From assembly GCF_001277175.1 (NCBI RefSeq), contig NZ_CP012257.1:1612001-1676000 (forward strand): a stretch of DNA of 64,000 bases. Direction: 5' to 3'. Made by a program: the position numbers and the translations under genes. The DNA comes from Cronobacter universalis NCTC 9529. Lineage in GTDB: Bacteria; Pseudomonadota; Gammaproteobacteria; Enterobacterales; Enterobacteriaceae. This document shows, one piece after another, positions 26,795-35,599 of the stretch. Each line of letters begins with the position of its first letter. Position 1 is the stretch's first letter. The notes under the pieces were generated by a model. The model searched no databases. It was not told the DNA's origin and saw nothing but the letters and a program-made list of their open reading frames with translations.

Positions 26795-27532
26795 ATGTAT
26801 CCCGTTGACCTGCATATGCACACCGTCGCCAGCACCCATGCTTACAGCAACCTGCATGATTACATCGCCGCGGCGAAGCAAAAAGGCGTCCGGCTTCTGG
26901 CTATCACCGATCACGGTCCGGACATGGGGGATGCGCCGCATCACTGGCACTTTATTAATATGCGCATCTGGCCGCGTGTGGTAGACGGCGTCGGCATCCT
27001 GCGCGGTATTGAAGCGAATATTAAAAACCGTGAGGGCGAGATCGACTGCACCGGCCCGATGCTCGATTCACTCGATCTGATCGTCGCGGGTTTCCACGAG
27101 CCGGTATTCGCGCCGCAGGATAAAGACGCGAATACCGAAGCGATGATCGCGGCGATGGCCGGCGGTACGGTGCATATCATCAGCCATCCCGGCAACCCAA
27201 AATATCCTGTCGACATTCCGGCTATCGCCGCTGCGGCCGCCAAATATCAGGTCGCGCTTGAGATCAACAACTCATCGTTCACCCACTCCCGCAAGGGCAG
27301 CGGGCCAAACTGCAAAGCCATCGCCGCCGCGGTGCGCGATGCGGGCGGCTGGGTGGCGCTGGGGTCTGATTCTCACACCGCCTTTACGCTCGGCGATTTC
27401 CATGAGTGCCGCAAGGTGCTGGATGAAGTGGATTTCCCGGAAGATCGCATCCTGAACGTCACGCCGCGGCGACTGCTCGATTTCCTTGAAACCCGCGGCA
27501 TGACGCCGATTGCTGAATTCGCCGCCCTTTAA
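26795..27532 (+). CDS. ycdX: YcdX, PHP-domain zinc phosphatase
   Basis: A 245-residue PHP-family phosphatase with a trinuclear zinc centre. The metal ligands are visible in DLHMHTVAS at the N-terminus, [14 protein letters not shown], the segment [11 protein letters not shown], and GSDSHTAF near the C-terminus. It is involved in swarming motility in E. coli, where YcdY stimulates its activity. The start [10 protein letters not shown] follows AGAGGAGAG. The next gene, ycdY, begins 24 bases downstream. Confidence 0.95.
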   Translation: MYPVDLHMHTVASTHAYSNLHDYIAAAKQKGVRLLAITDHGPDMGDAPHHWHFINMRIWPRVVDGVGILRGIEANIKNREGEIDCTGPMLDSLDLIVAGFHEPVFAPQDKDANTEAMIAAMAGGTVHIISHPGNPKYPVDIPAIAAAAAKYQVALEINNSSFTHSRKGSGPNCKAIAAAVRDAGGWVALGSDSHTAFTLGDFHECRKVLDEVDFPEDRILNVTPRRLLDFLETRGMTPIAEFAAL

Positions 27533-27556
27533 TTTTGCCTGAAATGGAATCTTTTA

Positions 27557-28141
27557 ATGAATGAGTTTTCAATAATTTGCCGCCTGCTGGGCTCTCTCTG
27601 GTACCGCGCGCCGCAGGATCCGGTCATGGCGCCGATCTACGGCCTGATCCGTGAGGGCAAACTCGCGCAAAACTGGCCGCTGGAGCAGGATGAACTGCTG
27701 GCGCGGCTGCAAAAAAGCGCGCAGCCTGACGACGTCCAGGCCGATTACCAGGCGCTCTTCGGCCTGGAGGACGCCCGGGTGGCGCCCCTGCGCTCCGCCT
27801 GGGTGGCAGAGAGCAGCGAGCAGGAAGTCCGTAGTTTTTTAACCGCGCGCGGCATGCCGCTCGGCGAGGCGCCGGCGGATCATTTCGGCCTGCTGCTGCT
27901 GGCGGCCTCATGGCTTGAAGATCAGTCTGCGGAAGATGAAATTGAGGCGCAGGAGACTTTATTCGGCGAGTTCCTGATCCCATGGTATGAAACGTTCCTC
28001 GGCAAAGTGGAAGCCCACGCCGCCACGCCGTTCTGGCGCACGCTGGCGCAGGTCACCCGTGAGGCCATTCAGGCGATGTGGGAAGAGTTGCAGGAAGAAG
28101 ACGACCAGGGTGAGGACGAAGACGCTCCCTCTGTAGAGTGA
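27557..28141 (+). CDS. ycdY: YcdY, TorD-family chaperone for YcdX
   Basis: A 194-residue all-helical protein of the TorD/DmsD (NarJ-like) chaperone family. The family region DYQALFGLEDARVAPLRSAW and the later PADHFGLLLLAASWLEDQ are present. It ends in a very acidic tail (EELQEEDDQGEDED). In E. coli it binds YcdX and raises its phosphatase activity, apparently by helping zinc loading. The conserved coupling with ycdX supports the name. Confidence 0.92.
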   Translation: MNEFSIICRLLGSLWYRAPQDPVMAPIYGLIREGKLAQNWPLEQDELLARLQKSAQPDDVQADYQALFGLEDARVAPLRSAWVAESSEQEVRSFLTARGMPLGEAPADHFGLLLLAASWLEDQSAEDEIEAQETLFGEFLIPWYETFLGKVEAHAATPFWRTLAQVTREAIQAMWEELQEEDDQGEDEDAPSVE

Positions 28142-28238
28142 TGCTTGTCACATTTAAAATGTAACTCACTGTGCGTTATTTCATGTGACGTGCGTCAGAT
28201 CGCATTTCTCGGGCGGCGTTTTGCTAAGATACGCCGCC

Positions 28239-28718
28239 ATGAACAGACACTTTTCTCTCGCATTAACGACCGGCCTGCTTTCCGCCCTCTGGGCGTGGGC
28301 CGCCGTCTCGCTGGGTCTGCCTTCCTGGGCAGGCTTTCTCGGCTGCACCGCCTGGTTCGCCAGCCCAAAAGGGGGTCTCACCGGTTTTCTGACTATCCTG
28401 TTTACGCTGTGCAGCGGCGTGCTGTGGGCGCAGGTCATCATCGCCGGTAGCGCCGTGGCGCCCGGTCTTGCCTGGTTAAGCTACGCCATGACCGGCGTGG
28501 TGGCGTTTCTGATGTGCATCCAGTCGCGCCATACGCTGCTCGGTTTCGTCCCGGGGACATTTATCGGCGCCTGTGCGACGTTCGCGGGGCAGGGCGACTG
28601 GAAAAGCGTACTGCCCGCGCTGCTGCTGGGGTTACTGTTCGGCGTGGCGATGAAGTTCACCGGGCAGTGGCTTGCCGGGCGCAGCGAGCCAAAGAAAACC
28701 ACTGCGACGGAGCAATAA
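28239..28718 (+). CDS. ycdZ: YcdZ, DUF1097 inner-membrane protein
   Basis: A 159-residue membrane protein with about four or five hydrophobic segments, matching E. coli YcdZ: SWAGFLGCTAWFA, the segment GVVAFLMCIQSR, and FVPGTFIGACATFAGQGDWK. The function is unknown. The frame is open 18 codons upstream, but the chosen ATG gives an N-terminus that enters the membrane at once, like the E. coli protein. Terminator follows directly. Confidence 0.9.
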   Translation: MNRHFSLALTTGLLSALWAWAAVSLGLPSWAGFLGCTAWFASPKGGLTGFLTILFTLCSGVLWAQVIIAGSAVAPGLAWLSYAMTGVVAFLMCIQSRHTLLGFVPGTFIGACATFAGQGDWKSVLPALLLGLLFGVAMKFTGQWLAGRSEPKKTTATEQ

Positions 28719-28721
28719 AAG

Positions 28722-28746
28722 AAAACCCGCGTGAGCGGGTTTTTTT
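28722..28746. terminator. Terminator between ycdZ and csgG
   Basis: AAAACCCGC-GTGA-GCGGGTTTTTT between convergent genes; A and T runs on both sides allow function in both directions. Confidence 0.87.
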
Positions 28747-28755
28747 ATCTGCCAG

Positions 28756-29586
28756 TCAGGCGGCGGGGGCGGAGAGATCGCGATATTTTTTCAGGACAGG
28801 ATTATTCACCGCGCCTGGATCGTTAAGCTCCCATAATCCGCGCGTGATCCCATCGTTAATTAAATAGATAACGCCCGTTTCAATGGCCGACATGAGACAC
28901 TGCATAACGGGTTCGTTAGCGGTATACCCGACCTCGCCCTCAAGCAGCCGCTGATATTCGATAAAGCGAAAGACGCCCGCCTGCACCTCATAAGAGAGAA
29001 TAGTTTTACTGGTATTTACCGAGGAGAGAACCTCACCGGTGCTGACATTCACGACGCGCAAATTAACGGCGACCTGATCGAGCTGATATTGCGTATCCGC
29101 ACCGATACCGAAATATTTCGCGCCCGCGCCGCCTGACTTCACATTACTTTCATAACCGATAATCGAGCCTTCGATCATGACATTGGCAGACATTAACGAC
29201 TGCAGCGGCATCCGGTTATTATCGCCCACGGTGCCATTTTCCTGCGAGGCGCGAATAATCTTTCGCTCATTGAGCAGATTCTGAAGACCCTGACGCTCCA
29301 GCGGAATGAACCAGCGGGAATCTTTTAATGCCGTCACCAGCATGGCGGTGGCGCTTTGGGGAACTGCGGTGGAGAAGTTACTGGCCGGGTAGGGTTTAAA
29401 CTGCCCGGTTTCATCCTGAATATTATATACCGAGACGTAAAGCTTCCCTTTCGGCTCCGGCAGGTGAATCAGATCCTGATAGCTCTGTCCGCGTGGCATC
29501 AGGGTAGGGCTTGCGGCCTCTTTCGGTGGCGCGGTCAGGCACCCGCTTAACAGTATTGTGGCGATAAGAACGATCAGGCGCTGCAT
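28756..29586 (-). CDS. csgG: CsgG, curli secretion channel lipoprotein
   Basis: A 276-residue outer-membrane lipoprotein that forms the nonameric pore exporting CsgA, CsgB and CsgF. The lipobox LLSGC puts the acylated cysteine at residue 16. The mature protein matches E. coli CsgG almost throughout. It includes the constriction-loop region YNIQDETGQFKPYPASNFST (with the conserved Tyr, Asn and Phe), the pore strands IEGSIIGYESNVKSGG, and LSYEVQAGVFRFIEYQ. The start at MQRL is preferred to one two codons earlier because AAGGA lies eight bases from it. It is the last gene of csgDEFG. Confidence 0.97.
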   Translation of the reverse strand: MQRLIVLIATILLSGCLTAPPKEAASPTLMPRGQSYQDLIHLPEPKGKLYVSVYNIQDETGQFKPYPASNFSTAVPQSATAMLVTALKDSRWFIPLERQGLQNLLNERKIIRASQENGTVGDNNRMPLQSLMSANVMIEGSIIGYESNVKSGGAGAKYFGIGADTQYQLDQVAVNLRVVNVSTGEVLSSVNTSKTILSYEVQAGVFRFIEYQRLLEGEVGYTANEPVMQCLMSAIETGVIYLINDGITRGLWELNDPGAVNNPVLKKYRDLSAPAA

Positions 29587-29614
29587 TGTCATTATCCTTC
29601 TGTTATCACAGCGG

Positions 29615-30028
29615 TTAAAAATTGGTCGAGCCTGACTGCAGGCCGGAGACCTGGATCGTGGAGGTTTTGCCGGTTTTACGATCGGTCACGTTGAGATAAA
29701 GCTGACCGTCGCGATTGGAGATATCAACGATAAAATCGTTGGTGATCATACGACCCGGCTTACCTTTATTGATGTTGGTTAACAGGCCTCCCAGCAGCTG
29801 TGACTGGATCGCCTGCGTAAAATTATCAAGCGCGGAAGGCGTGTCGATTTTATAATCGTCATAAGACGGGTCTTTATATGAGTTTTGCGCTTGCGCGCTG
29901 TTCAGCAGAAAAGGGCCATTATTCGGGTTTCCGCCGAAACTGGGATTACGAAACTGGAAGGTCATATTTCCGGCCAGACCAGGGTGTGACAGCAACAGTA
30001 ACGTCATGACAGCAAATGTCCGCCGCAT
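29615..30028 (-). CDS. csgF: CsgF, curli assembly/nucleator-anchoring protein
   Basis: A 137-residue secreted protein that binds CsgG at the pore and helps hold the CsgB nucleator at the cell surface. The signal peptide ends at GLAG. The mature N-terminus [20 protein letters not shown] is the conserved segment that enters the CsgG channel. It sits between csgE and csgG with gaps of 23 and 28 bases. Confidence 0.96.
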   Translation of the reverse strand: MRRTFAVMTLLLLSHPGLAGNMTFQFRNPSFGGNPNNGPFLLNSAQAQNSYKDPSYDDYKIDTPSALDNFTQAIQSQLLGGLLTNINKGKPGRMITNDFIVDISNRDGQLYLNVTDRKTGKTSTIQVSGLQSGSTNF

Positions 30029-30051
30029 AGCAGCCTCCGTCGTTCAGTGAA

Positions 30052-30441
30052 TTAAAATTCATCGCCGGTTAAATCACCGGTACTGAGTAATGCCTTATCT
30101 ATCTGGCGCTGTTTCAGCGCCTCGTTGGCCTGGGCTATCGCAAGCTCAACCGCGTTATCCGCCCCTTTGCGGGAGGGGAATAAAAAGGTCTGGTAAATAA
30201 CGTCCTGATCGAGCGTGAGGGTTATCCAGCTCCCCCAGCGTGCGCTCGGCTTTTCATTTACCGAGAGCGTGCCGTCAAAGGGGGTATCCCATTTTTCGGC
30301 GAAACCGCGATAAAAATCGTGGCCGACCGAAGAGACCGTATGATCAGTCACCAGGCCCGGAATCTCCGGTTCGACAGCACGCCCGCACAATGCCGCGCTC
30401 CAGAGCGTGACAGCCAGTCCACAGAGGAGCCAGCGCTTCAT
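30052..30441 (-). CDS. csgE: CsgE, curli secretion specificity factor
   Basis: A 129-residue periplasmic protein that caps CsgG and gives specificity for CsgA. The signal peptide covers about 20 residues. The mature sequence has the family segments IPGLVTDHTVSSVGHDFYRGF and WGSWITLTLDQDVIYQTFLFP. Length is identical to that of E. coli CsgE. It starts three bases after the csgD stop, so the two are probably coupled. Confidence 0.96.
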   Translation of the reverse strand: MKRWLLCGLAVTLWSAALCGRAVEPEIPGLVTDHTVSSVGHDFYRGFAEKWDTPFDGTLSVNEKPSARWGSWITLTLDQDVIYQTFLFPSRKGADNAVELAIAQANEALKQRQIDKALLSTGDLTGDEF

Positions 30442-30444
30442 GGG

Positions 30445-31095
30445 TCAGCCCCTCATGTGATGGTTTGCCCAGGTCACTGCCTGCGTACGGTTCTTTACCG
30501 CCAGTTTTTTAAACAGGTTATAAAGATGGGTTTTGACAGTGTTCTCACTGATAAACAGCGAGCGTGCGATTTCCATATTGGAGGCGCCGAAGCGCAATTT
30601 ATTGAGGATCTCTTTTTCGCGATGCGTCAGCAGCACGGCGTCGCAGTTCAGAAAATGATAAAATCCGGAGCGGGTAATCAGGTAGCTCGCCAGACGCTGG
30701 TTGAAAAAGCACTCGCCCCGCAGGATGCATCGCATCCCTTCAATGACGCGCTTTTCGTCATCTGTCGCGTAAAATACGCCGCTAATATGCGGCCATTTTT
30801 CTATTTCCTGAAAAGGGTATTCATCCTGCACATTAAGCAGAATGACTTTTGCTGTCTGTGGACGTCGTCCGAGATTATCTTTCCAGTAGGCCATGCTTTT
30901 TTTATCGGCTTCGGCCATATCTAAAAGAATAAGCGTTCCTGTTGTTATCTCTTCCAGAGAGCGCTGGATATTATGGATTTTCCCCTCCAGACTGAGCGCG
31001 CTTTTGAAATTTTGCAATAAAGCACTGGCCTGTAGAGACGGTTTGGTGATCAACAATAATGACTGACCATGTAACGAATGGAATTCATTAATCAT
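30445..31095 (-). CDS. csgD: CsgD, master regulator of curli and biofilm
   Basis: A 216-residue LuxR/FixJ-type regulator. The N-terminal receiver-like domain keeps Asp59 (ILLDMAEAD), the phosphoacceptor-like residue. The C-terminal LuxR helix-turn-helix lies at about residues 155-205 (LTHREKEILNKLRFGASNME and then the recognition helix ISENTVKTHLYNLFKKLAVK). It activates csgBAC and, elsewhere, genes for cellulose and c-di-GMP. The first gene of csgDEFG, divergent from csgB across 703 bases. The N-terminal half is more diverged from E. coli than the DNA-binding domain. Confidence 0.96.
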   Translation of the reverse strand: MINEFHSLHGQSLLLITKPSLQASALLQNFKSALSLEGKIHNIQRSLEEITTGTLILLDMAEADKKSMAYWKDNLGRRPQTAKVILLNVQDEYPFQEIEKWPHISGVFYATDDEKRVIEGMRCILRGECFFNQRLASYLITRSGFYHFLNCDAVLLTHREKEILNKLRFGASNMEIARSLFISENTVKTHLYNLFKKLAVKNRTQAVTWANHHMRG

Positions 31096-31798
31096 GATGA
31101 AACCCCGTTTTATTTACACACGGCTGAGGAAACAAAGACATCAGCCTTCCGTATCGGTAAGCATTGTTATGTGGTAGTCCAAAAAATAAATGTTACACAC
31201 CGCCAGGGATGGCGAGGGAAATAAAGCAAGAAAATTCTTATTAGTCCAATCTAACTACTGCGCTGTTTAAAGCAAGTGTTAAAAAAGTAACCAAATGTAA
31301 CTAAAAATTGTTAAATATTACTTATGCTTTAGGGGGAGTTAACTGTCGATGTAGCAATACAAATGATTTCATGCGGGTTTAGCAAGGTGATGAATTGATT
31401 ATATAACTGATTTATAATGATTTTATTTGGGTTTTTTTATCATCCCGCGCAGAGCTAACGGTGCCCGGACAGCGAGAGCGCTCTCTGACGGTCTGAATAA
31501 GAAACCAGGCCTAGATCTCAGTAATAAGAAAGCTGTGAGGGAGTGGTAATAATGAAGAAAATAAAAAAATAGCATGACAATACTATTAATAATGCCAGAG
31601 CGCCTTAGCCAGATTGTGCATAAATGAATCATGCCTGCATCGCAGTCCAGTTTTTAAAATACGAAAAACAGGTGAGGTCTTTTATAAATGGCGCGAGACA
31701 TACTGCTTGTCGTGGCGTGATGAATAGCCAATGTCTGATATTCATCTGCGCTTATGGCGTGAGGTTTAATCAGCTAAGCCTTAAGGGCCAGGAGTAAT
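31096..31798. other. csgD-csgB intergenic regulatory region
   Basis: 703 bases of AT-rich DNA without a supportable gene separate the divergent curli operons, as in E. coli, where IHF, OmpR, CpxR, H-NS and other regulators bind. A CsgD-like site is noted at 31669-31679, before csgB. I could not assign csgD promoter elements with confidence. Confidence 0.7.
31669..31688 (+). promoter_or_regulatory. Possible CsgD site and -10 element of csgBAC
   Basis: CAGGTGAGGTC at 31669-31679 resembles the CsgD consensus CGGGKGAGNKA at about nine of eleven positions. TATAAA follows at 31683-31688 as a possible -10 element, giving a leader of roughly 100 bases to csgB. Confidence 0.4.
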
Positions 31799-32254
31799 AT
31801 GAATAAATTATTGCTGAGCTGTTGTTTGGGTTGTTTATTCGCGTCATCAGCGGCGTTTGCAGTCAACGCCGATATGGCTGGCGCTGAATATAACTTCGCC
31901 GTAAATGAATTAAGCCGCTCGTCGCTGAATCAGGCGGCAATCATAGGCCAGGAAGGGACGCGCAATAACGCGCTGGTACGCCAGGAAGGAGCAAAGTTAC
32001 AGGCCACGATTGTCCAGAACGGTATCGCCAATCAGGCCGCTATCGATCAGCAAGGGTATGCCAACGTGGCTACTGTCATGCAAACAGGCGCCGCGAATCA
32101 GGCAACGATTAGTCAGGAAGGCTACGGGAATCTCGCCTCGGTGACGCAACAGGGAGTGGGGAACCGCGCGAGTATTATTCAGGCAGGGACGCAAAAAACC
32201 GCAGTTGTTGTGCAAAGGCAGTCAATGATGGCCGTTCGCATCATTCAGCGTTAA
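31799..32254 (+). CDS. csgB: CsgB, curli nucleator subunit
   Basis: The 151-residue minor curlin that nucleates CsgA polymerisation at the cell surface. The signal peptide ends at AAFA. The mature part holds five imperfect curlin repeats with the Q-x-G-x-x-N-x-A pattern, for example GQEGTRNNALVRQEG, DQQGYANVATVMQTG and SQEGYGNLASVTQQG. The last repeat ends in the basic tail AVRIIQR, which in E. coli is needed for surface attachment. The ATG follows AGGAG. Confidence 0.95.
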   Translation: MNKLLLSCCLGCLFASSAAFAVNADMAGAEYNFAVNELSRSSLNQAAIIGQEGTRNNALVRQEGAKLQATIVQNGIANQAAIDQQGYANVATVMQTGAANQATISQEGYGNLASVTQQGVGNRASIIQAGTQKTAVVVQRQSMMAVRIIQR

Positions 32255-32297
32255 CGCCATTTCGTGTTTTTAACATCTTTCCAATGGGGGTTGTCTC

Positions 32298-32714
32298 ATG
32301 AAATTGATTAAAATCGCTGTTATCGCCGCACTGGTTGTTTCCGGTAGCGCAATGGCATTTCCTTTCCATCAGTCCGCTGAAAACTCCACGCTGAAAATCT
32401 ATCAGCAAGGCGTTAATAACAATACGACCGCGCTGCAGTCGGATGCTAAAAACTCAACCACTGAAATTAACCAGCTTGGCACCGCGAATGGCGCGGATGT
32501 CGGGCAGGGTTCTGACGACAGCAAAATTCTGCTTAATCAGAACGGTTTCGCCAACAACTCCACCATCGATCAATGGAACGGTCACGACTCCGGCGTGACG
32601 GTAAACCAGAACGGCGTACAGAACGGCGCGCTGGTCAACCAGACCGCGTCCGGTTCACAGGTCTATGTGACTCAGACCGGCTACGGCAACCACGCCAGCG
32701 CCTCTCAGTATTGA
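32298..32714 (+). CDS. csgA: CsgA, major curlin, with a shortened N-terminal segment
   Basis: The 138-residue main amyloid subunit of curli. After a 20-residue signal peptide (ending SAMA) all five repeats are present at about residues 30-47, 53-70, 75-92, 98-115 and 120-137, each with the S-x5-Q-x-G-x4-N/x-x5-Q pattern. The final residues NHASASQY match the family. The mature N-terminus before repeat 1 is only about nine residues (FPFHQSAEN). E. coli has 22 residues there, rich in glycine, which direct the protein to CsgG. The rest of the family pattern is intact, so this looks like a genuine variant and not a broken gene. Confidence 0.93.
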   Translation: MKLIKIAVIAALVVSGSAMAFPFHQSAENSTLKIYQQGVNNNTTALQSDAKNSTTEINQLGTANGADVGQGSDDSKILLNQNGFANNSTIDQWNGHDSGVTVNQNGVQNGALVNQTASGSQVYVTQTGYGNHASASQY

Positions 32715-32723
32715 TTATCCTGG

Positions 32724-32741
32724 GCAGGGCCGCGGCCCTGC
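32724..32741 (+). terminator. Attenuator hairpin between csgA and csgC
   Basis: GCAGGGCCGCGGCCCTGC is a perfect 18-base palindrome ten bases after the csgA stop, followed by TTTATC. It would cut down transcription into csgC and stabilise csgBA mRNA. Confidence 0.6.
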
Positions 32742-32762
32742 TTTATCAGGAGGGCATCCACT

Positions 32763-33092
32763 ATGCTCGATTTACTCATGATCGCCGCGTTAAGCGGAGA
32801 GGTGGCGTTCAAGGCGCAGCCTCAGGATGCGGGGTGGCAAGTGACGCCTGTCGTGACCGTGGCCCACGCTTGTCTGTGTCGTATTGAGATGGAGCTGCGC
32901 CGGCAGGGCAGATCCGGTAGCGTCGTCACTCAGCAGCGAAAAGTGTTAACCCTCTCGCCTGACGCTCCGCTCGCGCTGTCTACGTTCTTTTTAAGCGTCG
33001 CGGCTGACGACACCGTCACGCTGCGGATCACCGTCAGCGACAGCGGCACGGCGAGTTTTACCGGGCAGTGGTCGCCCCCCGCGCGCACCTGA
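32763..33092 (+). CDS. csgC: CsgC, periplasmic inhibitor of curlin aggregation
   Basis: A 109-residue immunoglobulin-like periplasmic protein that blocks premature amyloid formation by CsgA. It is diverged from E. coli CsgC but has the same length, the CLC motif (HACLCRIEMEL) and the C-terminal VSDSGTASFTGQWSPP. The N-terminal LLMIAALSGEV is a poor fit to a long signal peptide, as in E. coli. AGGAGG precedes the start. It is the third gene of csgBAC. Confidence 0.88.
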   Translation: MLDLLMIAALSGEVAFKAQPQDAGWQVTPVVTVAHACLCRIEMELRRQGRSGSVVTQQRKVLTLSPDAPLALSTFFLSVAADDTVTLRITVSDSGTASFTGQWSPPART

Positions 33093-33232
33093 ACACCGTC
33101 TTCTGATTTAAGACCCTTTTTATGCGCTGACCGGGCGATGGATTTCTTCGGTATCGGCTTTAATTATGTCAATTTGTAATTTATATGTTAATTGCAAGTT
33201 AAAATAATAACGCCTCTGCAGGAGTCATCGCT

Positions 33233-33535
33233 ATGCACAAGCCGCTTTTCGTTACGCTCATTACCGCAGCACTCGTCGGTTTCTCTGGTCCTGGCCTTGC
33301 GCAGGCGGGCGGAACGATTGCCTTTCATGGCGCGATTGTTGAAGAAAGCTGTTCGGTCGCGCAGCAGACGGCGCGCATTGAGGTGTCCTGCCCGCGCGGC
33401 AATCAGGTTCACCGTCAGTCGATTGCACTGCGTTCGTCCGGCGTACGCGAACGCGATTCTCAATGGGTGCACAGCCGCCTCGATTATCTTAATCCTTCGC
33501 ATACGCTCGCTATTCTGACGCTGACCTATCGTTGA
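33233..33535 (+). CDS. ymdA: YmdA-like small secreted protein
   Basis: A 100-residue predicted periplasmic or surface protein with a signal peptide of about 25 residues (ending GLAQA). The mature start GGTIAFHGAIVEESCSVAQQ is like the first strands of type 1 pilins, and a second Cys follows in EVSCPRG. It ends ILTLTYR, resembling a pilin donor-strand end. Too short for a complete pilin domain. Named by position between csgC and ymdB and by similar size to E. coli YmdA, not by strong sequence recall. Function unknown. Confidence 0.65.
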   Translation: MHKPLFVTLITAALVGFSGPGLAQAGGTIAFHGAIVEESCSVAQQTARIEVSCPRGNQVHRQSIALRSSGVRERDSQWVHSRLDYLNPSHTLAILTLTYR

Positions 33536-33607
33536 GCAGGTTTTGGCAGTAATCTCCCGACGGGCTGTTCTACACTTTAGGGAACACAAAATTGTCAGGA
33601 GAGAAGT

Positions 33608-34150
33608 ATGTCCGGACGTATAAATGTGGTGCAGGGTGATATCACCCGCATCGATGTCGACGTCATCGTCAACGCCGCCAACCCGTCGCTGATGGGCGGC
33701 GGCGGTGTGGATGGCGCTATTCATCGTGCCGCCGGGCCGGCGCTGCTGGCCGCCTGCAAAGTGGTGCGCCAGCAGCAGGGCGAGTGTCAGCCAGGCCACG
33801 CCGTGATCACCGACGCGGGCGATCTTGCGGCAAAAGCCGTCATCCATACCGTGGGGCCTGTCTGGCGCGGCGGGCACGACAACGAACCGCAACTGCTGGC
33901 GGACGCCTATCGCAACAGCCTTGAGCTGGTGACGGCCAATGGCTACAGCAGCGTGGCGTTTCCGGCGATCAGCACAGGGATTTACGGTTATCCGAAAGCG
34001 GCCGCGGCGCAAATCGCCTTCGAGACCGTTTCAGACTATCTCACCAGGCGCCCTCAACCGAAGCAGGTATACTTTGTCTGCTATGACGAAGAAAACTTCC
34101 TGCTTTACCAGCGGTTACTGGGACAATACGACGAACAGCCGGGCGCATAA
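33608..34150 (+). CDS. ymdB: YmdB, macrodomain O-acetyl-ADP-ribose deacetylase
   Basis: A 180-residue macrodomain protein. Diagnostic segments are [27 protein letters not shown], with the catalytic Asn and Asp, and [27 protein letters not shown] in the phosphate loop. It hydrolyses O-acetyl-ADP-ribose, and in E. coli it also modulates RNase III and biofilm formation. It overlaps the predicted clsC start by 68 bases. In E. coli, co-expression of YmdB is needed for ClsC activity, so the tight coupling has functional meaning. Confidence 0.96.
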   Translation: MSGRINVVQGDITRIDVDVIVNAANPSLMGGGGVDGAIHRAAGPALLAACKVVRQQQGECQPGHAVITDAGDLAAKAVIHTVGPVWRGGHDNEPQLLADAYRNSLELVTANGYSSVAFPAISTGIYGYPKAAAAQIAFETVSDYLTRRPQPKQVYFVCYDEENFLLYQRLLGQYDEQPGA

Positions 34151-35570
34151 TACCCGGCTCGGACGGGCTATTGCGCCGACCACGGCCCAGCACCCTCACC
34201 ACAGCGGCTTACATCCGCTCGATGACAGTCTCGACGCCTTCGCCGCCCGCTACCTGCTGGCGGAGATGGCGGAGCAGACTATCGACGTCCAGTACTATAT
34301 CTGGGAAGACGATATGTCCGGGCGCTTGTTGTTCGGCGCGCTGCTGGCGGCGGCGCGGCGCGGCGTGCGGGTGCGTATTCTGCTGGATGATAACAACACC
34401 GTGGGCATGGACAGCACGCTGCGGCTGCTGAACGCCCACCCGAATATCGAAATCCGCCTTTTTAATCCCTTCTCTTTCCGCACGCTGCGCGCGCTGGGGT
34501 ATCTCACCGATTTCGCCCGGCTCAACCGCCGGATGCATAACAAAAGCTTCACGGTCGATGGCGAAGTGACGATTATCGGCGGGCGTAACGTCGGCGACGC
34601 CTATTTCGGCGCGGGCGAACAGCCGCTGTTTTCCGATCTCGATGTGCTGGCGATTGGCCCGGTGGTGGAGGAAGTCACGCAGGATTTCGAGCGCTACTGG
34701 CGCAGCCGTTCGGTCTCGACGCTGGATAACGTGCTGGATGTCGAGGCGGAAGAAATCGACGCCCGCGTCCAGCTGCCGCCGCACTGGAAGGACGATCCGG
34801 TGGCGCAGCGCTATCTGGAGCGTCTGGAAAGCACGCCGTTCGCGAGCTATATCGAAACCCGCACGCTACCGCTGGTGTGGGCCAAAACCCGCCTGTTAAG
34901 CGACGATCCGCGTAAAGGGCAGGGCAGAGCGCGCCAGCATACGCTCCTGCCGCAGCGCATGATGACGCTTATCGGCGAACCGAAATCGCAGTTCGATATC
35001 ATCTCATCCTATTTTGTGCCGACCCGCGGCGGCGTGGCGATGCTGCTGGCGCTGCGCCGTAAAGGCGTGAAAATCGCTATCCTCACCAATTCGCTGGCGG
35101 CGAATGATGTCGCGGTCGTTCACGCCGGTTACGCGCGCTGGCGTAAGAAATTGCTGCGTCACGGCGTGGAGCTGTATGAGCTTAAACCGACGCGTGACGC
35201 CGGGCGCGTGCCGCACGATCGCGGCCTGACCGGGAACTCCGGCTCCAGCCTGCATGCCAAAACGTTCAGCGTGGATAACAATCAGGTATTTATCGGCTCG
35301 TTTAATTTCGATCCGCGCTCGGCGATGCTCAATACCGAAATGGGTTTTGTGATCGAAAGCGAAACGCTGGCGGGCGCGATTCATAAACGCTTTACGCGCA
35401 CGCGCCGCGAGGCGGCCTGGGCGCTGCGGCTCGACCGCTGGGGACGCATCAACTGGATTGAAGAGAAAGACGGCGAGGAGATTGTCTGGAAAAAGGAGCC
35501 GAAAACGCGCTTCTGGCAGCGCCTGCTGGTGCGCCTGGTGTACCGTCTGCCGGTAGAGTGGATGCTCTGA
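34083..35570 (+). CDS. clsC: ClsC, cardiolipin synthase C
   Basis: A membrane-associated phospholipase D-family enzyme that makes cardiolipin, in E. coli from phosphatidylglycerol and phosphatidylethanolamine. From the chosen start it has 495 residues. The two HKD motifs are complete: His152-Lys154-Asp159 ([10 protein letters not shown]) and His391-Lys393-Asp398 ([10 protein letters not shown]), each followed by GGRN or GSFNFD. The start is uncertain: homology to E. coli ClsC (473 residues) begins near 34149, where no ATG, GTG or TTG exists in frame. The nearest canonical codon is the ATG at 34083 inside ymdB. Confidence 0.92.
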   Translation: MTKKTSCFTSGYWDNTTNSRAHNTRLGRAIAPTTAQHPHHSGLHPLDDSLDAFAARYLLAEMAEQTIDVQYYIWEDDMSGRLLFGALLAAARRGVRVRILLDDNNTVGMDSTLRLLNAHPNIEIRLFNPFSFRTLRALGYLTDFARLNRRMHNKSFTVDGEVTIIGGRNVGDAYFGAGEQPLFSDLDVLAIGPVVEEVTQDFERYWRSRSVSTLDNVLDVEAEEIDARVQLPPHWKDDPVAQRYLERLESTPFASYIETRTLPLVWAKTRLLSDDPRKGQGRARQHTLLPQRMMTLIGEPKSQFDIISSYFVPTRGGVAMLLALRRKGVKIAILTNSLAANDVAVVHAGYARWRKKLLRHGVELYELKPTRDAGRVPHDRGLTGNSGSSLHAKTFSVDNNQVFIGSFNFDPRSAMLNTEMGFVIESETLAGAIHKRFTRTRREAAWALRLDRWGRINWIEEKDGEEIVWKKEPKTRFWQRLLVRLVYRLPVEWML

Positions 35571-35599
35571 AGCCACGCGCCTTTCGGCGCGCGTCAGGA

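Noticed and set aside
33233-33535. A complete fimbrial pilin encoded after csgC
   Set aside because: It is only 100 residues with signal peptide, too short for a pilin domain, and no chaperone or usher is near. It is listed as YmdA-like with moderate confidence.
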